A stretch of 33,233 nt of DNA, from contig CAMAYO010000021.1 in the NCBI GenBank assembly GCA_945862465.1, positions 1 through 33,233 on the forward strand. Direction: 5' to 3'. Position 1 is the stretch's first letter. Each line of letters starts with the position of its first letter. Shown one piece after another: positions 7,674 to 15,951 of this stretch. Both the position numbers and the translations under genes were made by a program. The DNA is from Pseudorhodobacter antarcticus. Lineage in GTDB: Bacteria > Pseudomonadota > Alphaproteobacteria > Rhodobacterales > Rhodobacteraceae. The notes beneath the pieces were generated by a model. It had not been told where the DNA came from. It ran no database searches and saw only the letters and a program-made list of their open reading frames with translations.

Positions 7674-9348
7674 AGGTCTTGGTCTGCGCGGCAAGGGCCG
7701 CTTGGCGCAAAGTGCTGATCCTTTGGCGCGGGGCAATCGCCTCGGCGGCTATTGCAAGGGTAAGCACAGCGCCCGTTCCAGCTTTTGTGGCGGCAAGCGC
7801 GCGAGTAAATGCGGCGGCGAAGGCTTCGGTGGCATCCACCTTTTCGGCGTGAAAGCCATAGGCTTGGGCCAGTGCGGTGAAGTCTGGGTTGACCATGGTC
7901 GTGCCAAAGACACGGGCGGGGAATTGGCGTTCTTGGTGGGCGCGGATCGTGCCGTAGATGCCGTTGTTCAAGATCAAGATCAGCGGGGTCGCGCCGTGTT
8001 GGGCGGCGGTGGCCAATTCCTGACAGGTCATTTGAAAATCACCATCACCTGCAAAGCACAGCACCGTGCGATCCGGTTCAGCCAAACTGGCCGCAATCGC
8101 TGCGGGCACGCCGTAGCCCATGGCCCCAGATTGCGGGGCCAAAAGCCGCATATCGGGGCCAAAGCACAGATGACGGCTGGGCCAAGCGGCGAAGTTACCA
8201 GCACCGTTGGTGATGATCGCATCATGGGGCAAGTTCGCACCCAGATAGGCCATCACCGCCGCCATATCGACGGGGGAAGGCTGGGCAGGGGCCACAAAGG
8301 CCGCTTCATAGCCAGCACGGGCATGGGCGCGCCATGCGGACCAAGGGCCCGCAACGGGGTGAAGCGCTGCGGCAAAGGCGTTGGGGTCAGATTGTACGGG
8401 CAGGGTTGGGATGTAGATCTTGCCCAACTCGTCAGAAGCGGGGTGCACGTGGATCAGGGTTTGGGTTGGCCGGGGCACAGACAACAGGGTGTAGGCCCCC
8501 GTCGTCATCTCATCCATCCGCAGGTTGACGGCTAAGATAACATCAGCCGTTTTGATCAGCTCTGCCACATGGGGCCACATTCCTACACCAGCCTCTCCGG
8601 CGAAGACGGCGGCATTGTTATCGATGGCATCGTGGCAGCGAAAGGCGGTTACAACCGGGATGTCTGAGGCCACAGCAAAAACTTGCAGCGCGGCTTTGCC
8701 CTGCGCCGTCCACCCTGTGCCGCCGGTTATGATCAACGGGCGCTGCGCTTGGGCCAGCAGGGTTTGCGCTTGGCGCAGCGCGACAGGGTCGGGGTGGGCG
8801 GGGGATAGCGGGCCCAAGGGTTGCGACAGGGGGGCAGCATCAGACAAAGCCGCCAGCATATCTTCGGGCAAAGACACCACCACCGGCCCCATACGGCCCG
8901 ACACAGCGGTTTTCCACGCGCGGGCCAGATGTTCGGGAATGCGTTCTGGGTCGGTGATTTCGACCACATATTTCACCATGCTGCCAAAGACGGCGTGGTA
9001 GTCGACCTCTTGAAAGCTTTCCCGCTCACGATCTGACTGGGCGATTTGGCCGACAAACAGCAGCATCGGCGTGGAATCCTGCATCGCGGTATGCACACCA
9101 ATCATGGCGTTTGATGCCCCGGGGCCGCGGGTGACCATGCAAATACCGGGCTGGCCGGTAAGTTTGCCATAGGCTGCAGCCATGAAACTCGCCCCGCCTT
9201 CGTTGCGGCACAGGATATAGTCAAAGCGGCCTGCGGTGTCGTGCATGGCATCCAAGACGGCCAGATAGCTTTCCCCTGGCACGCCAAAGGCCTTTTTGGC
9301 CCCAAGCGCCACAAGGCTTTCCACCAATATCTGCCCGCCATTGCGCAT
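7672..9348 (-). CDS. Acetolactate-synthase-like thiamine diphosphate enzyme
   Basis: A 558-residue ThDP-dependent enzyme in the acetolactate synthase catalytic-subunit family. I use ATG 9348, which sits 7 bases after AAAGG; an in-frame GTG two codons earlier is also possible. It has the three usual domains: N-terminal PYR domain with catalytic Glu50 (CRNEGGASFMA), central domain, and C-terminal PP domain with GDGDFQM (434-440) and NNGIYG. Presence of Glu50 argues against glyoxylate carboligase, where Val replaces this Glu. No small regulatory subunit is adjacent, so a catabolic 2-oxoacid decarboxylase or carboligase is more likely than branched-chain synthesis. It lies 77 bases downstream of the 2-hydroxyacid dehydrogenase and probably shares its transcript. 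Substrate unknown. Confidence 0.82.
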   Translation of the reverse strand: MRNGGQILVESLVALGAKKAFGVPGESYLAVLDAMHDTAGRFDYILCRNEGGASFMAAAYGKLTGQPGICMVTRGPGASNAMIGVHTAMQDSTPMLLFVGQIAQSDRERESFQEVDYHAVFGSMVKYVVEITDPERIPEHLARAWKTAVSGRMGPVVVSLPEDMLAALSDAAPLSQPLGPLSPAHPDPVALRQAQTLLAQAQRPLIITGGTGWTAQGKAALQVFAVASDIPVVTAFRCHDAIDNNAAVFAGEAGVGMWPHVAELIKTADVILAVNLRMDEMTTGAYTLLSVPRPTQTLIHVHPASDELGKIYIPTLPVQSDPNAFAAALHPVAGPWSAWRAHARAGYEAAFVAPAQPSPVDMAAVMAYLGANLPHDAIITNGAGNFAAWPSRHLCFGPDMRLLAPQSGAMGYGVPAAIAASLAEPDRTVLCFAGDGDFQMTCQELATAAQHGATPLILILNNGIYGTIRAHQERQFPARVFGTTMVNPDFTALAQAYGFHAEKVDATEAFAAAFTRALAATKAGTGAVLTLAIAAEAIAPRQRISTLRQAALAAQTKT

Positions 9349-9425
9349 GATCACACCTTTTGTTGCCGTTGGATCATGGGGCGGACCTGTCGCGGTGTCG
9401 AGGTATGAACGTTGTCACCACTTCT

Positions 9426-10361
9426 TTAGATCACCGGTGTCAGCAGCGGTTGGCCTGCGAAATGCGCCGTCAGATTATCACGCATCACTTGCCCCATGGC
9501 ACGCCGTGTTTCCACCGTGCCCGAGGCGTGGTGGGGTTGAAGCAGCACATTGGGCAAGGCCAGAAAGCGCGGGTTCAGGTGTGGTTCACCTTCAAACACA
9601 TCCAAAGCAGCACCCCCCAAGGTGCCGTCTTCAAGGGTGTCCAACAACGCCTCTTCGTCGATGTTGGACGCACGCGAGATGTTCACGAGCAACCCTTTTG
9701 GCCCCAGTGCCTGCAAAACCTGCCGACTGACGATGTGGCGGGTCTGCGCATTGGCCATGGCAGTGACAATAAGCACATCCGACCGCGCCGCTAAGGCGAC
9801 AGGGTCAGCCACATAGGCATAGGGCACCTCTTTTGGGCTGCGGGCAGAGTAGGCGATGTCCATATCAAAGCTTGCCAAGCGCTTGGCCACTTGCTGGCCG
9901 ATGCGGCCAAGGCCCAAGATGCCGGCTTTCATGCCCGTCACGCGGCGCTGCAAAGGAAAGCTGCCCTTCGTCCAATCGGCGCGGGCAAACTCTGCGGCCG
10001 GAACGATGCCGCGTGCCAAAGCCAGCACCATGCCTACGGCGAGATCAGCACAGTCATCGGTCAGCACATCGGGCGTGTTGGTCACGCGAATGCCGCGCGC
10101 CTTGCAAGCCGCCATGTCCACGGCGTCATAGCCCACGCCGTAGATGCTGATGAGTTCCAGATTGGGGCAAGCTGCGATGACAGCAGCCCCCGCCCCTGCC
10201 CCGCCATTGGTGGCAATGGCGCGGATCTGCGGGCCAACCGCGGCCAGAAACGCCACCTTGTCTGCCGCCGCATGCAGGGCGTGCATCTGAAAGGCCGCGT
10301 CCATCGGGGCTTGGTCCCAGTCAGGATAGGATCCCATTTGCAGCACATGGGGTTTGGGCAT
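9426..10361 (-). CDS. D-isomer-specific 2-hydroxyacid dehydrogenase (glyoxylate/hydroxypyruvate reductase-like)
   Basis: A 311-residue NAD(P)-dependent dehydrogenase. ATG 10361 is preceded by AGGA and gives the normal family length; the open frame extends further upstream without conserved sequence. The nucleotide-binding loop is GILGLGRIG (147-155). The catalytic set is Arg230 (NISRASNID), Glu259 (DVFEGEP) and His277 (LQPHHAS). An Arg/Ser-rich segment after the second strand (YSARSPK) suggests a preference for NADPH. Relatives reduce glyoxylate and hydroxypyruvate. Hydroxypyruvate is the product of the nearby SgaA, so it could serve as the missing serine-cycle reductase, but it is not in that operon. 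Confidence 0.83.
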   Translation of the reverse strand: MPKPHVLQMGSYPDWDQAPMDAAFQMHALHAAADKVAFLAAVGPQIRAIATNGGAGAGAAVIAACPNLELISIYGVGYDAVDMAACKARGIRVTNTPDVLTDDCADLAVGMVLALARGIVPAAEFARADWTKGSFPLQRRVTGMKAGILGLGRIGQQVAKRLASFDMDIAYSARSPKEVPYAYVADPVALAARSDVLIVTAMANAQTRHIVSRQVLQALGPKGLLVNISRASNIDEEALLDTLEDGTLGGAALDVFEGEPHLNPRFLALPNVLLQPHHASGTVETRRAMGQVMRDNLTAHFAGQPLLTPVI

Positions 10362-10460
10362 GGGGGGTCCTAGGGATGGCGGCTTGACAGGGGCTGGTAT
10401 CAATAAGATGACCTTTGTAACCAAGCCTGTCGAGGGGTCGCGGCAGCAAAGGGGGGCGGA
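10362..10460. promoter_or_regulatory. Divergent intergenic region with a spaced inverted repeat
   Basis: This 99-base gap separates the divergent dehydrogenase and SDR genes. CTTGACAGG (10383-10391) and CCTGTCGAG (10426-10434) form a 9-base inverted repeat with one mismatch, 34 bases apart. The left arm contains a TTGACA that could be a -35 box for the SDR-gntK operon, but I see no well-spaced -10 box. Regulator unknown. Confidence 0.35.
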
Positions 10461-11216
10461 ATGAGCATCAATCGGTTCGATCTTACCGGACGGCGCGCTT
10501 TGATCACGGGATCGTCGCAGGGCATAGGCTTTGCCTTGGCCAAGGGCTTGGCGGCAGCGGGTGCGCAGGTGGTGCTGAACGGGCGCGATGCGGGCAAGTT
10601 GGCAGCGGCGGTGGCCCAGATTGACGGGGCCTTGGCCCTGCCCTTTGACGCAACCCAGCACGCGGCAGTGCGCGCGGCGGTGGATGGGTTTGAAACCGCG
10701 GTCGGGCCGATCGACATCTTGATCAACAACGCGGGCATGCAGCACCGCGCGCCCTTAGAGGATTTCCCGCCCGAAGCCTTTGAAGCCCTGCTGCAAACAA
10801 ATATCGCCAGTGTCTTCCATGTGGGCCAAGCCGTGGCGCGTCATATGATCACGCGGCGGCGGGGCAAGATCATCAACATCGCCTCGGTGCAGACAGCGAT
10901 GGCGCGCCCTTCCATCGCGCCCTACACCGCGACCAAGGGCGCGGTGGGGAACCTGACCAAGGGGATGGCGACCGATTGGGCCAAATATGGGCTGAACTGC
11001 AATGCCATCGCACCGGGGTATTTTGACACGCCGTTGAATGCGGCTTTGGTGGCGGACCCTGCCTTTTCGACTTGGCTGGAAAAGCGCACGCCTGCCGGCC
11101 GCTGGGGGCAGGTAGAGGAATTGGTTGGGGCTGCTATCTTTCTGGCGTCCGATGCATCTTCCTTCGTGAACGGGCATATTCTGTATGTCGACGGGGGGAT
11201 CACGGCATCCCTATGA
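10461..11216 (+). CDS. SDR family oxidoreductase, gluconate 5-dehydrogenase-like
   Basis: A 251-residue classical short-chain dehydrogenase with a purine-rich AAAGGGGGGCGGA leader before ATG 10461. Cofactor motif TGSSQGIG (16-23), NNAG (89-92), and the catalytic Ser142, Tyr155 and Lys159 (YTATK) are all present. The C-terminus ends in the usual FVNGHILYVDGG. It overlaps the gluconokinase gene by 4 bases (ATGA). That pairing supports interconversion of 5-ketogluconate (or a similar ketoaldonate) and gluconate before phosphorylation. The exact substrate is inferred from context. Confidence 0.8.
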   Translation: MSINRFDLTGRRALITGSSQGIGFALAKGLAAAGAQVVLNGRDAGKLAAAVAQIDGALALPFDATQHAAVRAAVDGFETAVGPIDILINNAGMQHRAPLEDFPPEAFEALLQTNIASVFHVGQAVARHMITRRRGKIINIASVQTAMARPSIAPYTATKGAVGNLTKGMATDWAKYGLNCNAIAPGYFDTPLNAALVADPAFSTWLEKRTPAGRWGQVEELVGAAIFLASDASSFVNGHILYVDGGITASL

Positions 11217-11698
11217 CACGGCGCGTTGTGATTATGGGGGTGTCGGGCTGTGGCAAATCCTCGGTCGGGGCGGGGCTTGCGGCGCGGTTGGGGTTGAATT
11301 ACCGCGATGGGGATGATCTGCATCCGCCGGAAAATGTTGCCAAAATGCGGGCGGGAATGCCCCTGACGGATGGCGACCGCTGGCCTTGGCTGGACAGGGT
11401 GGGGCAGGTTTTGCTGGCAGATGCCCCAGTGATCGTGGGGTGTTCGGCGCTAAAGCGCGTTTACCGCGACCGCATTCGCACCGCCGCGGGGGGCCCTGTG
11501 ACCATTGTGCATTTGGCTGGAAGCCAAGAGGTGATCGCGGCGCGCATGGCGCTACGGCAGGGCCATTATATGCCCCTGTCGCTGCTCGATAGCCAGTTCG
11601 CAGCGCTGGAGCCACCAGCGGCGGAGGAGGCGATCACCGTCTCTATCGACCAACCCTTGGAGGCGATTGTCGCGGATATTTTGCGCCAATTGCCCTGA
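11213..11698 (+). CDS. gntK: Gluconokinase, GntK type
   Basis: A 161-residue P-loop sugar kinase of the GntK/shikimate-kinase-like fold, the usual length. Walker A is GVSGCGKSS (9-17). YRDGDDLHPPENVAKMRAGM and PLTDGDRWPWL are the substrate-binding signatures of gluconokinases. CSALKRVYRD and LRQGHYMP complete the family pattern. It phosphorylates gluconate to 6-phosphogluconate for the Entner-Doudoroff or pentose phosphate route. The start ATG 11213 overlaps the SDR stop, indicating translational coupling. Confidence 0.9.
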   Translation: MTRRVVIMGVSGCGKSSVGAGLAARLGLNYRDGDDLHPPENVAKMRAGMPLTDGDRWPWLDRVGQVLLADAPVIVGCSALKRVYRDRIRTAAGGPVTIVHLAGSQEVIAARMALRQGHYMPLSLLDSQFAALEPPAAEEAITVSIDQPLEAIVADILRQLP

Positions 11699-11715
11699 CG
11701 GCGTGGCTTTTACCT

Positions 11716-11735
11716 TTCATATTTGCTTATATGAA
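11716..11735. promoter_or_regulatory. Inverted repeat upstream of the ArsR gene, candidate operator
   Basis: Perfect 7-base arms TTCATAT (11716-11722) and ATATGAA (11729-11735) around a 6-base spacer, in an AT-rich stretch 37 bases before the ArsR start codon. ArsR-family repressors usually autoregulate through such dyads. Binding here is inferred. Confidence 0.55.
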
Positions 11736-11771
11736 TATAAACTTAGTTCATTCTTATCTGATGGGGTCGCC

Positions 11772-12122
11772 ATGCAAGCCGCCGATACCGCCACCATCCG
11801 CTTTGACCCCAATGGTCAACCCCAAGCGCTGCAGCGCGCGGTGGCGTTTTTGAAGGTGCTGGGGCACGAGGGACGGCTGGAATTGCTGTGCCATATGATC
11901 GACGGCGCGCAAAGTGTCGGGGCCTTGACCCAAGCGTTGGGAAGCTCTCAGCCCGCTGTGTCGCAACACCTGATGCGCTTGCGCGCCGAGGGATTGGTGC
12001 GCACAGAGCGGCGCGGCAAGTCTGTGCTTTATTCCATCGCAGCCCCCGAGATGGCCACGATCATCGCAGCGCTGCGCGATGCCTTTTGCACGCCAGCCAA
12101 CACGGGCCAAGGTGCGGTTTAG
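11772..12122 (+). CDS. ArsR family repressor, SqrR/BigR-like two-cysteine type
   Basis: A 116-residue winged-helix regulator. The core helix-turn-helix is SVGALTQALGSSQPAVSQHLMRLRAEGLV (48-76), followed by the wing RRGKSVLYSI. It has two cysteines, Cys40 (LELLCHM, helix alpha2) and Cys106 (DAFCTP, C-terminal helix). These match, within one residue, Cys41 and Cys107 of the persulfide sensor SqrR of Rhodobacter capsulatus; BigR and YgaV share the pattern. Metal-sensing ArsR motifs (CxC) are absent. Members of this group sense sulfane sulfur by forming a polysulfide bridge. No sulfide-oxidising gene is adjacent, so targets lie elsewhere or it controls itself. It converges with the kinase gene, sharing 4 bases. 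Confidence 0.82.
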   Translation: MQAADTATIRFDPNGQPQALQRAVAFLKVLGHEGRLELLCHMIDGAQSVGALTQALGSSQPAVSQHLMRLRAEGLVRTERRGKSVLYSIAAPEMATIIAALRDAFCTPANTGQGAV

Positions 12123-14668
12123 CTGGGCAGGTCTAGGGTCAAAATCGCGGCCTCGGTTTGATCCCAAAGGGGTTGAACCTGAGCCATGATGATTTCGGCG
12201 GCTTTGGCTTCCTGACCGTTGCGGCACAACTCTTCGCCCTTGGCATAAAGTTGCTGCAAAGCGGGCGCGCCGATCATGGCGCAAACGCCTGCGCCTTCGT
12301 GGCAAATGGGCATCAGGTCAGACAACCTGTCAGGCGCACAGGCCGCAAGCAGCCTAGCCCGAAAGGCGGGAAAGTCGGCGCGAAAGCGGGCGATCATGCG
12401 TGCCAAACCAGCGGCCCCCAATCCTTCGCGCAAATCCTCAATGCGGTCGGGGCTTAGCACCTGCGCTTGGACCTGCGGCGGTGGCGCATCCAGCGCATCG
12501 CCCAGCAAGGATTTGGCAAGGTTGCCTAGCGAGATTGGCTTGGTCAAACAGCCATCCATGCCAGCTTTCTGAAACCGTTCCAGATCGGCGGGCAGGGAAT
12601 GGGCGGTGACGGCCACGATACGGCTGCCCATCGACAGGCCTTGCGCGCGGATCATAGCGGTTGCGGTTAGGCCATCCATCATCGGCATGGAGATATCCAT
12701 CAAGATCACGTCAAATGGATGGGCACGGGCCAGTTCCATCCCCTGACGGCCTTCTGTGGCCATGGTCACGCGGTGACCCATCTGCTGAAGCATTTCTTCC
12801 AACACGATCCGGTTGGTGGCGTTGTCTTCCACCACCAGCACATCCATCGGGTTTATCGCCTGCACGGGTTGCAGCTTAGGCGCCTCGCTTGGCGTGGGGG
12901 TGCTGGCAATTGCCAAGGGCAGGCGCATCCAAAAGCAACTGCCCGCACCCAATTCACTTTCCACCCCAACCTCGCCCCCCATAGCTTGGGCCAGACGGCG
13001 GGCAATGGCCAGCCCAAGGCCCGTGCCCCCACTGGTGCGGACAAGCGATTGATCCAGCATCACAAAGTCTTCAAATATTCGCACCTGATCGCTTTCGGCG
13101 ATGCCAATGCCGGTGTCAATCACGCGCACTTCGACCTCTAGCAAAGGATCATTGCGGCGCTGCGCCTCGATCTCGATCGTGATCTGGCCGTTTTCAGTGA
13201 ATTTCAGCGCATTGGTCAGAAAGTTCTGGATGATCTGGCTGATGCGGAAGTAATCGCCCACCAAACGCGGCAAGGGACCCAAGGGCTTGACCACGAACTC
13301 AGTGCCCTTTTGCGCCGCAACTTGCTGCAACCCTGCAACCAAATCTTCGGTCAAGGCCGTCATGTCGAACTGCTCTTCCGACAGGTAAAGCTTTCCCGCC
13401 TCGACCTTGGAGATGTCCAGCACATCATTGGCGTGGCGCAGAAGTTGGCGGGCTGAAGATTGCGCCAAATCCAAAAAGCGCTGCTGCTTGTCATTGACCG
13501 CCATGCCCGAGGCGATTTCGAGCGCCGCCATCACGCCATTAAGGGGGGTGCGCATTTCATGGCTCATCACCGCCATAAAGTTGGTCTTTGACTTTTCCGC
13601 TGCCATAGCCTCATCGCGGGCCTGCACCAGCGCATCTTCGGCCTGAACGCGATCTGAAATGTCGCGCAAAAAGGCGATGAAAATCACCCCTTCAGAGGTG
13701 TTATGGCTTGCGATGGCCAGTTCAATGGGAAACTCTTCGCCGCCCTTGCGCATGCCGATCATCTGAAAGCGGCCAGAGTTCGCCTCTTGCGCACTGCCAT
13801 CCAGCGTGGCGCGCGCCATCAAATCGAAGTAAGACCCGCAAGGGGTGGGCGGAATGATTAAGGTGGCCAGATCGGCACCGACCGCCTCTTGCGGGGTGTA
13901 GCCAAAATTTGCGGCGGCAGCATTGTTGAAATCCAGCACGCGGCCCTTGGCATCAGTTACAATGATGGCGTCGAGCGAGGTTTCAACCGTGGCCGCCAAC
14001 CGCGACGACAGACGCAGGGTTTGGTCGGCCGTGCGAACAGCCTGCCGGTTTAGCCAAAGCACCAGCAACGACAAGGTTGCCAAAGCCAAGATCACAACCC
14101 ATGCGGCCCAAGCAGCACGTTGCACCATCGTGGCAACGACACTGCGGCGCATATCGGCCATAAGGGCATAGTTCTCGACCAGTTTGACCGACATGGCACG
14201 CAAATCTTCGCGCATTAGGATGGCGTCGGCTTCAATCTGGGGCAAAGCGGCCCGCAGGTCGACATCTGGCGAATCGACCAGGGGCGTCGTTTGAGCAAGG
14301 TAATATTCCAACCTTGCGTTCATTGGCACGATAGCTTCACCTAGGTTCAGCTTGCCGAACATATTGCCCTTCAAAATCGACTGGGCCCGGCTGTAAAACA
14401 AATCAAACCGCTTACGCAGTTCACCCAAGGTCTCATCAGGCTTGAGCTGAAGTATCTCGGCCTCGGACCCAAAGCGGACCAAGTCCAATTCAAGCTGGCT
14501 GACGTTCCAGTGGATGTTGTCGACGGCCTCTTGCCGGTAGGTTTGCAACTCTGCCTCTAGGCGCAGCCAGTTCAAGACCACCGCCGTGATCGACAAAACG
14601 GCCAATAGGATGATGACAGGCCTTAAACCACGTAAAACTTTATCCAGAAGGAATCGGTTCACTGCCAT
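12119..14668 (-). CDS. Membrane hybrid sensor histidine kinase (PAS-HisKA-HATPase-REC-Hpt)
   Basis: An 849-residue hybrid kinase. Membrane helices at about 17-36 and 187-207 enclose a helical periplasmic sensor of some 150 residues. Then follow a PAS domain (about 225-340), HisKA with phospho-accepting His370 (MSHEMRTPLNG), HATPase with N box NFLTNALKF and G boxes DTGIG and GGTGLGLAI, and a receiver with Asp658 (LMDISMPMMDG). The C-terminal helical domain looks like an Hpt with His790 (ICHEGAG); the Lys common three residues after the histidine is Ala here. It is the last gene of a three-gene operon, 22 bases after the exported protein gene, and its phosphate probably reaches the NarL-type regulator at the head of the operon. 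Signal unknown. Confidence 0.88.
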   Translation of the reverse strand: MAVNRFLLDKVLRGLRPVIILLAVLSITAVVLNWLRLEAELQTYRQEAVDNIHWNVSQLELDLVRFGSEAEILQLKPDETLGELRKRFDLFYSRAQSILKGNMFGKLNLGEAIVPMNARLEYYLAQTTPLVDSPDVDLRAALPQIEADAILMREDLRAMSVKLVENYALMADMRRSVVATMVQRAAWAAWVVILALATLSLLVLWLNRQAVRTADQTLRLSSRLAATVETSLDAIIVTDAKGRVLDFNNAAAANFGYTPQEAVGADLATLIIPPTPCGSYFDLMARATLDGSAQEANSGRFQMIGMRKGGEEFPIELAIASHNTSEGVIFIAFLRDISDRVQAEDALVQARDEAMAAEKSKTNFMAVMSHEMRTPLNGVMAALEIASGMAVNDKQQRFLDLAQSSARQLLRHANDVLDISKVEAGKLYLSEEQFDMTALTEDLVAGLQQVAAQKGTEFVVKPLGPLPRLVGDYFRISQIIQNFLTNALKFTENGQITIEIEAQRRNDPLLEVEVRVIDTGIGIAESDQVRIFEDFVMLDQSLVRTSGGTGLGLAIARRLAQAMGGEVGVESELGAGSCFWMRLPLAIASTPTPSEAPKLQPVQAINPMDVLVVEDNATNRIVLEEMLQQMGHRVTMATEGRQGMELARAHPFDVILMDISMPMMDGLTATAMIRAQGLSMGSRIVAVTAHSLPADLERFQKAGMDGCLTKPISLGNLAKSLLGDALDAPPPQVQAQVLSPDRIEDLREGLGAAGLARMIARFRADFPAFRARLLAACAPDRLSDLMPICHEGAGVCAMIGAPALQQLYAKGEELCRNGQEAKAAEIIMAQVQPLWDQTEAAILTLDLPS

Positions 14669-14690
14669 GCCCTAGAACCGCTCTTTAGGT

Positions 14691-15215
14691 TTACTCGACA
14701 AAATCAATCTGCAACAATTGCCAGATTGAACGCGAATAGGTTTCTTCTGTGCGATAGTCTGGATTTTGATCATAGGGAAACACCATCCAGATCGGCCCTT
14801 TATCCCGCAAGGACATCGTTTTGCCGTCCATCAAATAGGCCAGTAGCGGGCCGTCATCTTTGGCGTCAGAAAGTGGCAATTCGATTATATAGTCGTTCAA
14901 GGCCGTCATTTCGATCATCTTGCCCGAGGCCCCAACCGCCGCAATCAGATCTTTCAGCAAAACGCCTTGAAACGTGGTTTGGCCTTCTGTCCAAATTGTC
15001 GACGTCGTGAACCGATGCTGCGGCAAAGCTTCCATTTGGGCCAGATCCAAGACCAACCCCGTTGGCGCGTTCTTGGCCGTGATCTGACCCGTCACCGAAA
15101 GAATGTGGGCGCCCTTTGGCGGCAAGAATGTGTCAGCATGCGCAAAGGTCGTTGATAAAGCTGTGCTCAGCCCAAGGGCAAACAGTAAAAAAGCGATGTT
15201 AAGAAAGCGGGGCAT
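14691..15215 (-). CDS. Exported molybdopterin-fold (sulfite-oxidase-like) protein, probable accessory to the kinase
   Basis: A 174-residue protein. ATG 15215 follows AAGGA and begins a clear signal peptide (MPRFLNIAFLLFALGLSTAL, probable cleavage after AHA). The mature part resembles the oxidoreductase molybdopterin-binding fold: ILSVTGQI at the front, then FQGVLLKDLIAAVG, LNDYIIELPLSDA, LAYLMDGKTMSLRDKGPIWMVFP. The only candidate for a cofactor-coordinating Cys would lie in the central region, and the mature protein has none, so it is unlikely to be a redox molybdoenzyme. Its position between a response regulator and a membrane kinase suggests a periplasmic ligand-binding or modulating partner for the sensor domain. 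That role is inference. Confidence 0.72.
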   Translation of the reverse strand: MPRFLNIAFLLFALGLSTALSTTFAHADTFLPPKGAHILSVTGQITAKNAPTGLVLDLAQMEALPQHRFTTSTIWTEGQTTFQGVLLKDLIAAVGASGKMIEMTALNDYIIELPLSDAKDDGPLLAYLMDGKTMSLRDKGPIWMVFPYDQNPDYRTEETYSRSIWQLLQIDFVE

Positions 15216-15299
15216 TTCAATAATCCTTGAAAGGTTTGGTCTCGCTTTTCCTACCATAAACATTTGATACAGTCGCGCACCGGAAAGGGGTAGGAGCCT

Positions 15300-15318
15300 A
15301 TTTCTTAGGATAAGAAAT
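15300..15318. promoter_or_regulatory. Perfect hairpin in the response regulator - exported protein gap
   Basis: ATTTCTTA (15300-15307) and TAAGAAAT (15311-15318) form a perfect 8-base inverted repeat with a 3-base loop, in the 121-base gap between two genes of the operon. No T-run follows on the minus strand. It may be an operator for a second promoter or an mRNA element. The core TTAGGATA also occurs, inverted, at 16409-16416. Confidence 0.4.
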
Positions 15319-15336
15319 CCACCCCAAAGTATAGGT

Positions 15337-15951
15337 TTAGTATAGGCCCGCTTCTTTGGCAATCATGGCCGCATGAGTGCGATTCTTGGCCGCAATCTTA
15401 CGGTAGAGGGTCTTGATATGCAGCTTGACGGTCACCTCTTGCAGGTCAAGTTCGCGGGCGATTTCTTTGTTGGCCAGTCCACGGCATAAGCGCTTCAGCA
15501 CATCCAGCTCGCGCGGGGTAAGCTGCGCGCCAGCAACCGTAATCGGGCCGCCTTCGCGTTCGGACATCAAACTGATCGGGGCATAGATCTCTCCGGCGGC
15601 CATAAAGCGGACGGCGGCGACCAAAGAGCGCGTTGACATGGTTTTGGGCAAAAAGCCGGCTGCCCCCTCTTCCAAGGCCTGTTCAGCCACGGATCGGGGC
15701 GCGCTGCCGGAAATGATGGCAACAGGCTTAGAGACCTGCGCCTTTTTCATGGCGGCAAGCCCCGCCAAGCCGTTCATGCCCGGCATCATGTAATCTAATA
15801 AGACCAGATCAAAGGCACCCATGCTGCGCACAAGCTCTAGCGCCGAGGGAAAATCACGCGCAACTTCGACCGTCAGGCCATCCTCTTGCCGCAGGAACGC
15901 AGCAATCGTGTCGCGAACCAATTCTTGATCATCTGCCAGCAATATTCGCAT
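15337..15951 (-). CDS. NarL/FixJ family response regulator
   Basis: A 204-residue regulator with GAGGAT upstream of ATG 15951. The receiver domain has the acidic pair in LLADDQE, phospho-acceptor Asp53 (LLDYMMPG) and the conserved Lys in GFLPKTMS. The C-terminal LuxR-type helix-turn-helix is LTPRELDVLKRLCRGLANKEIARELDLQEVTVKLHIKTLYRK. It is first in a minus-strand operon with the exported molybdopterin-fold protein and the hybrid kinase, so the kinase is its likely phosphodonor. A dyad 40 bases upstream may be an autoregulatory site. Confidence 0.9.
   Translation of the reverse strand: MRILLADDQELVRDTIAAFLRQEDGLTVEVARDFPSALELVRSMGAFDLVLLDYMMPGMNGLAGLAAMKKAQVSKPVAIISGSAPRSVAEQALEEGAAGFLPKTMSTRSLVAAVRFMAAGEIYAPISLMSEREGGPITVAGAQLTPRELDVLKRLCRGLANKEIARELDLQEVTVKLHIKTLYRKIAAKNRTHAAMIAKEAGLY

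Noticed and set aside
7627-8535. 302-residue plus-strand frame opposite the ThDP enzyme
   Set aside because: It begins inside the mtkB terminator, has no domain, and mirrors the minus-strand coding gene.
7672-9348. Glyoxylate carboligase (Gcl)
   Set aside because: The catalytic position is Glu50, as in normal ThDP enzymes, whereas Gcl has Val there; no hyi or glxR gene is adjacent.
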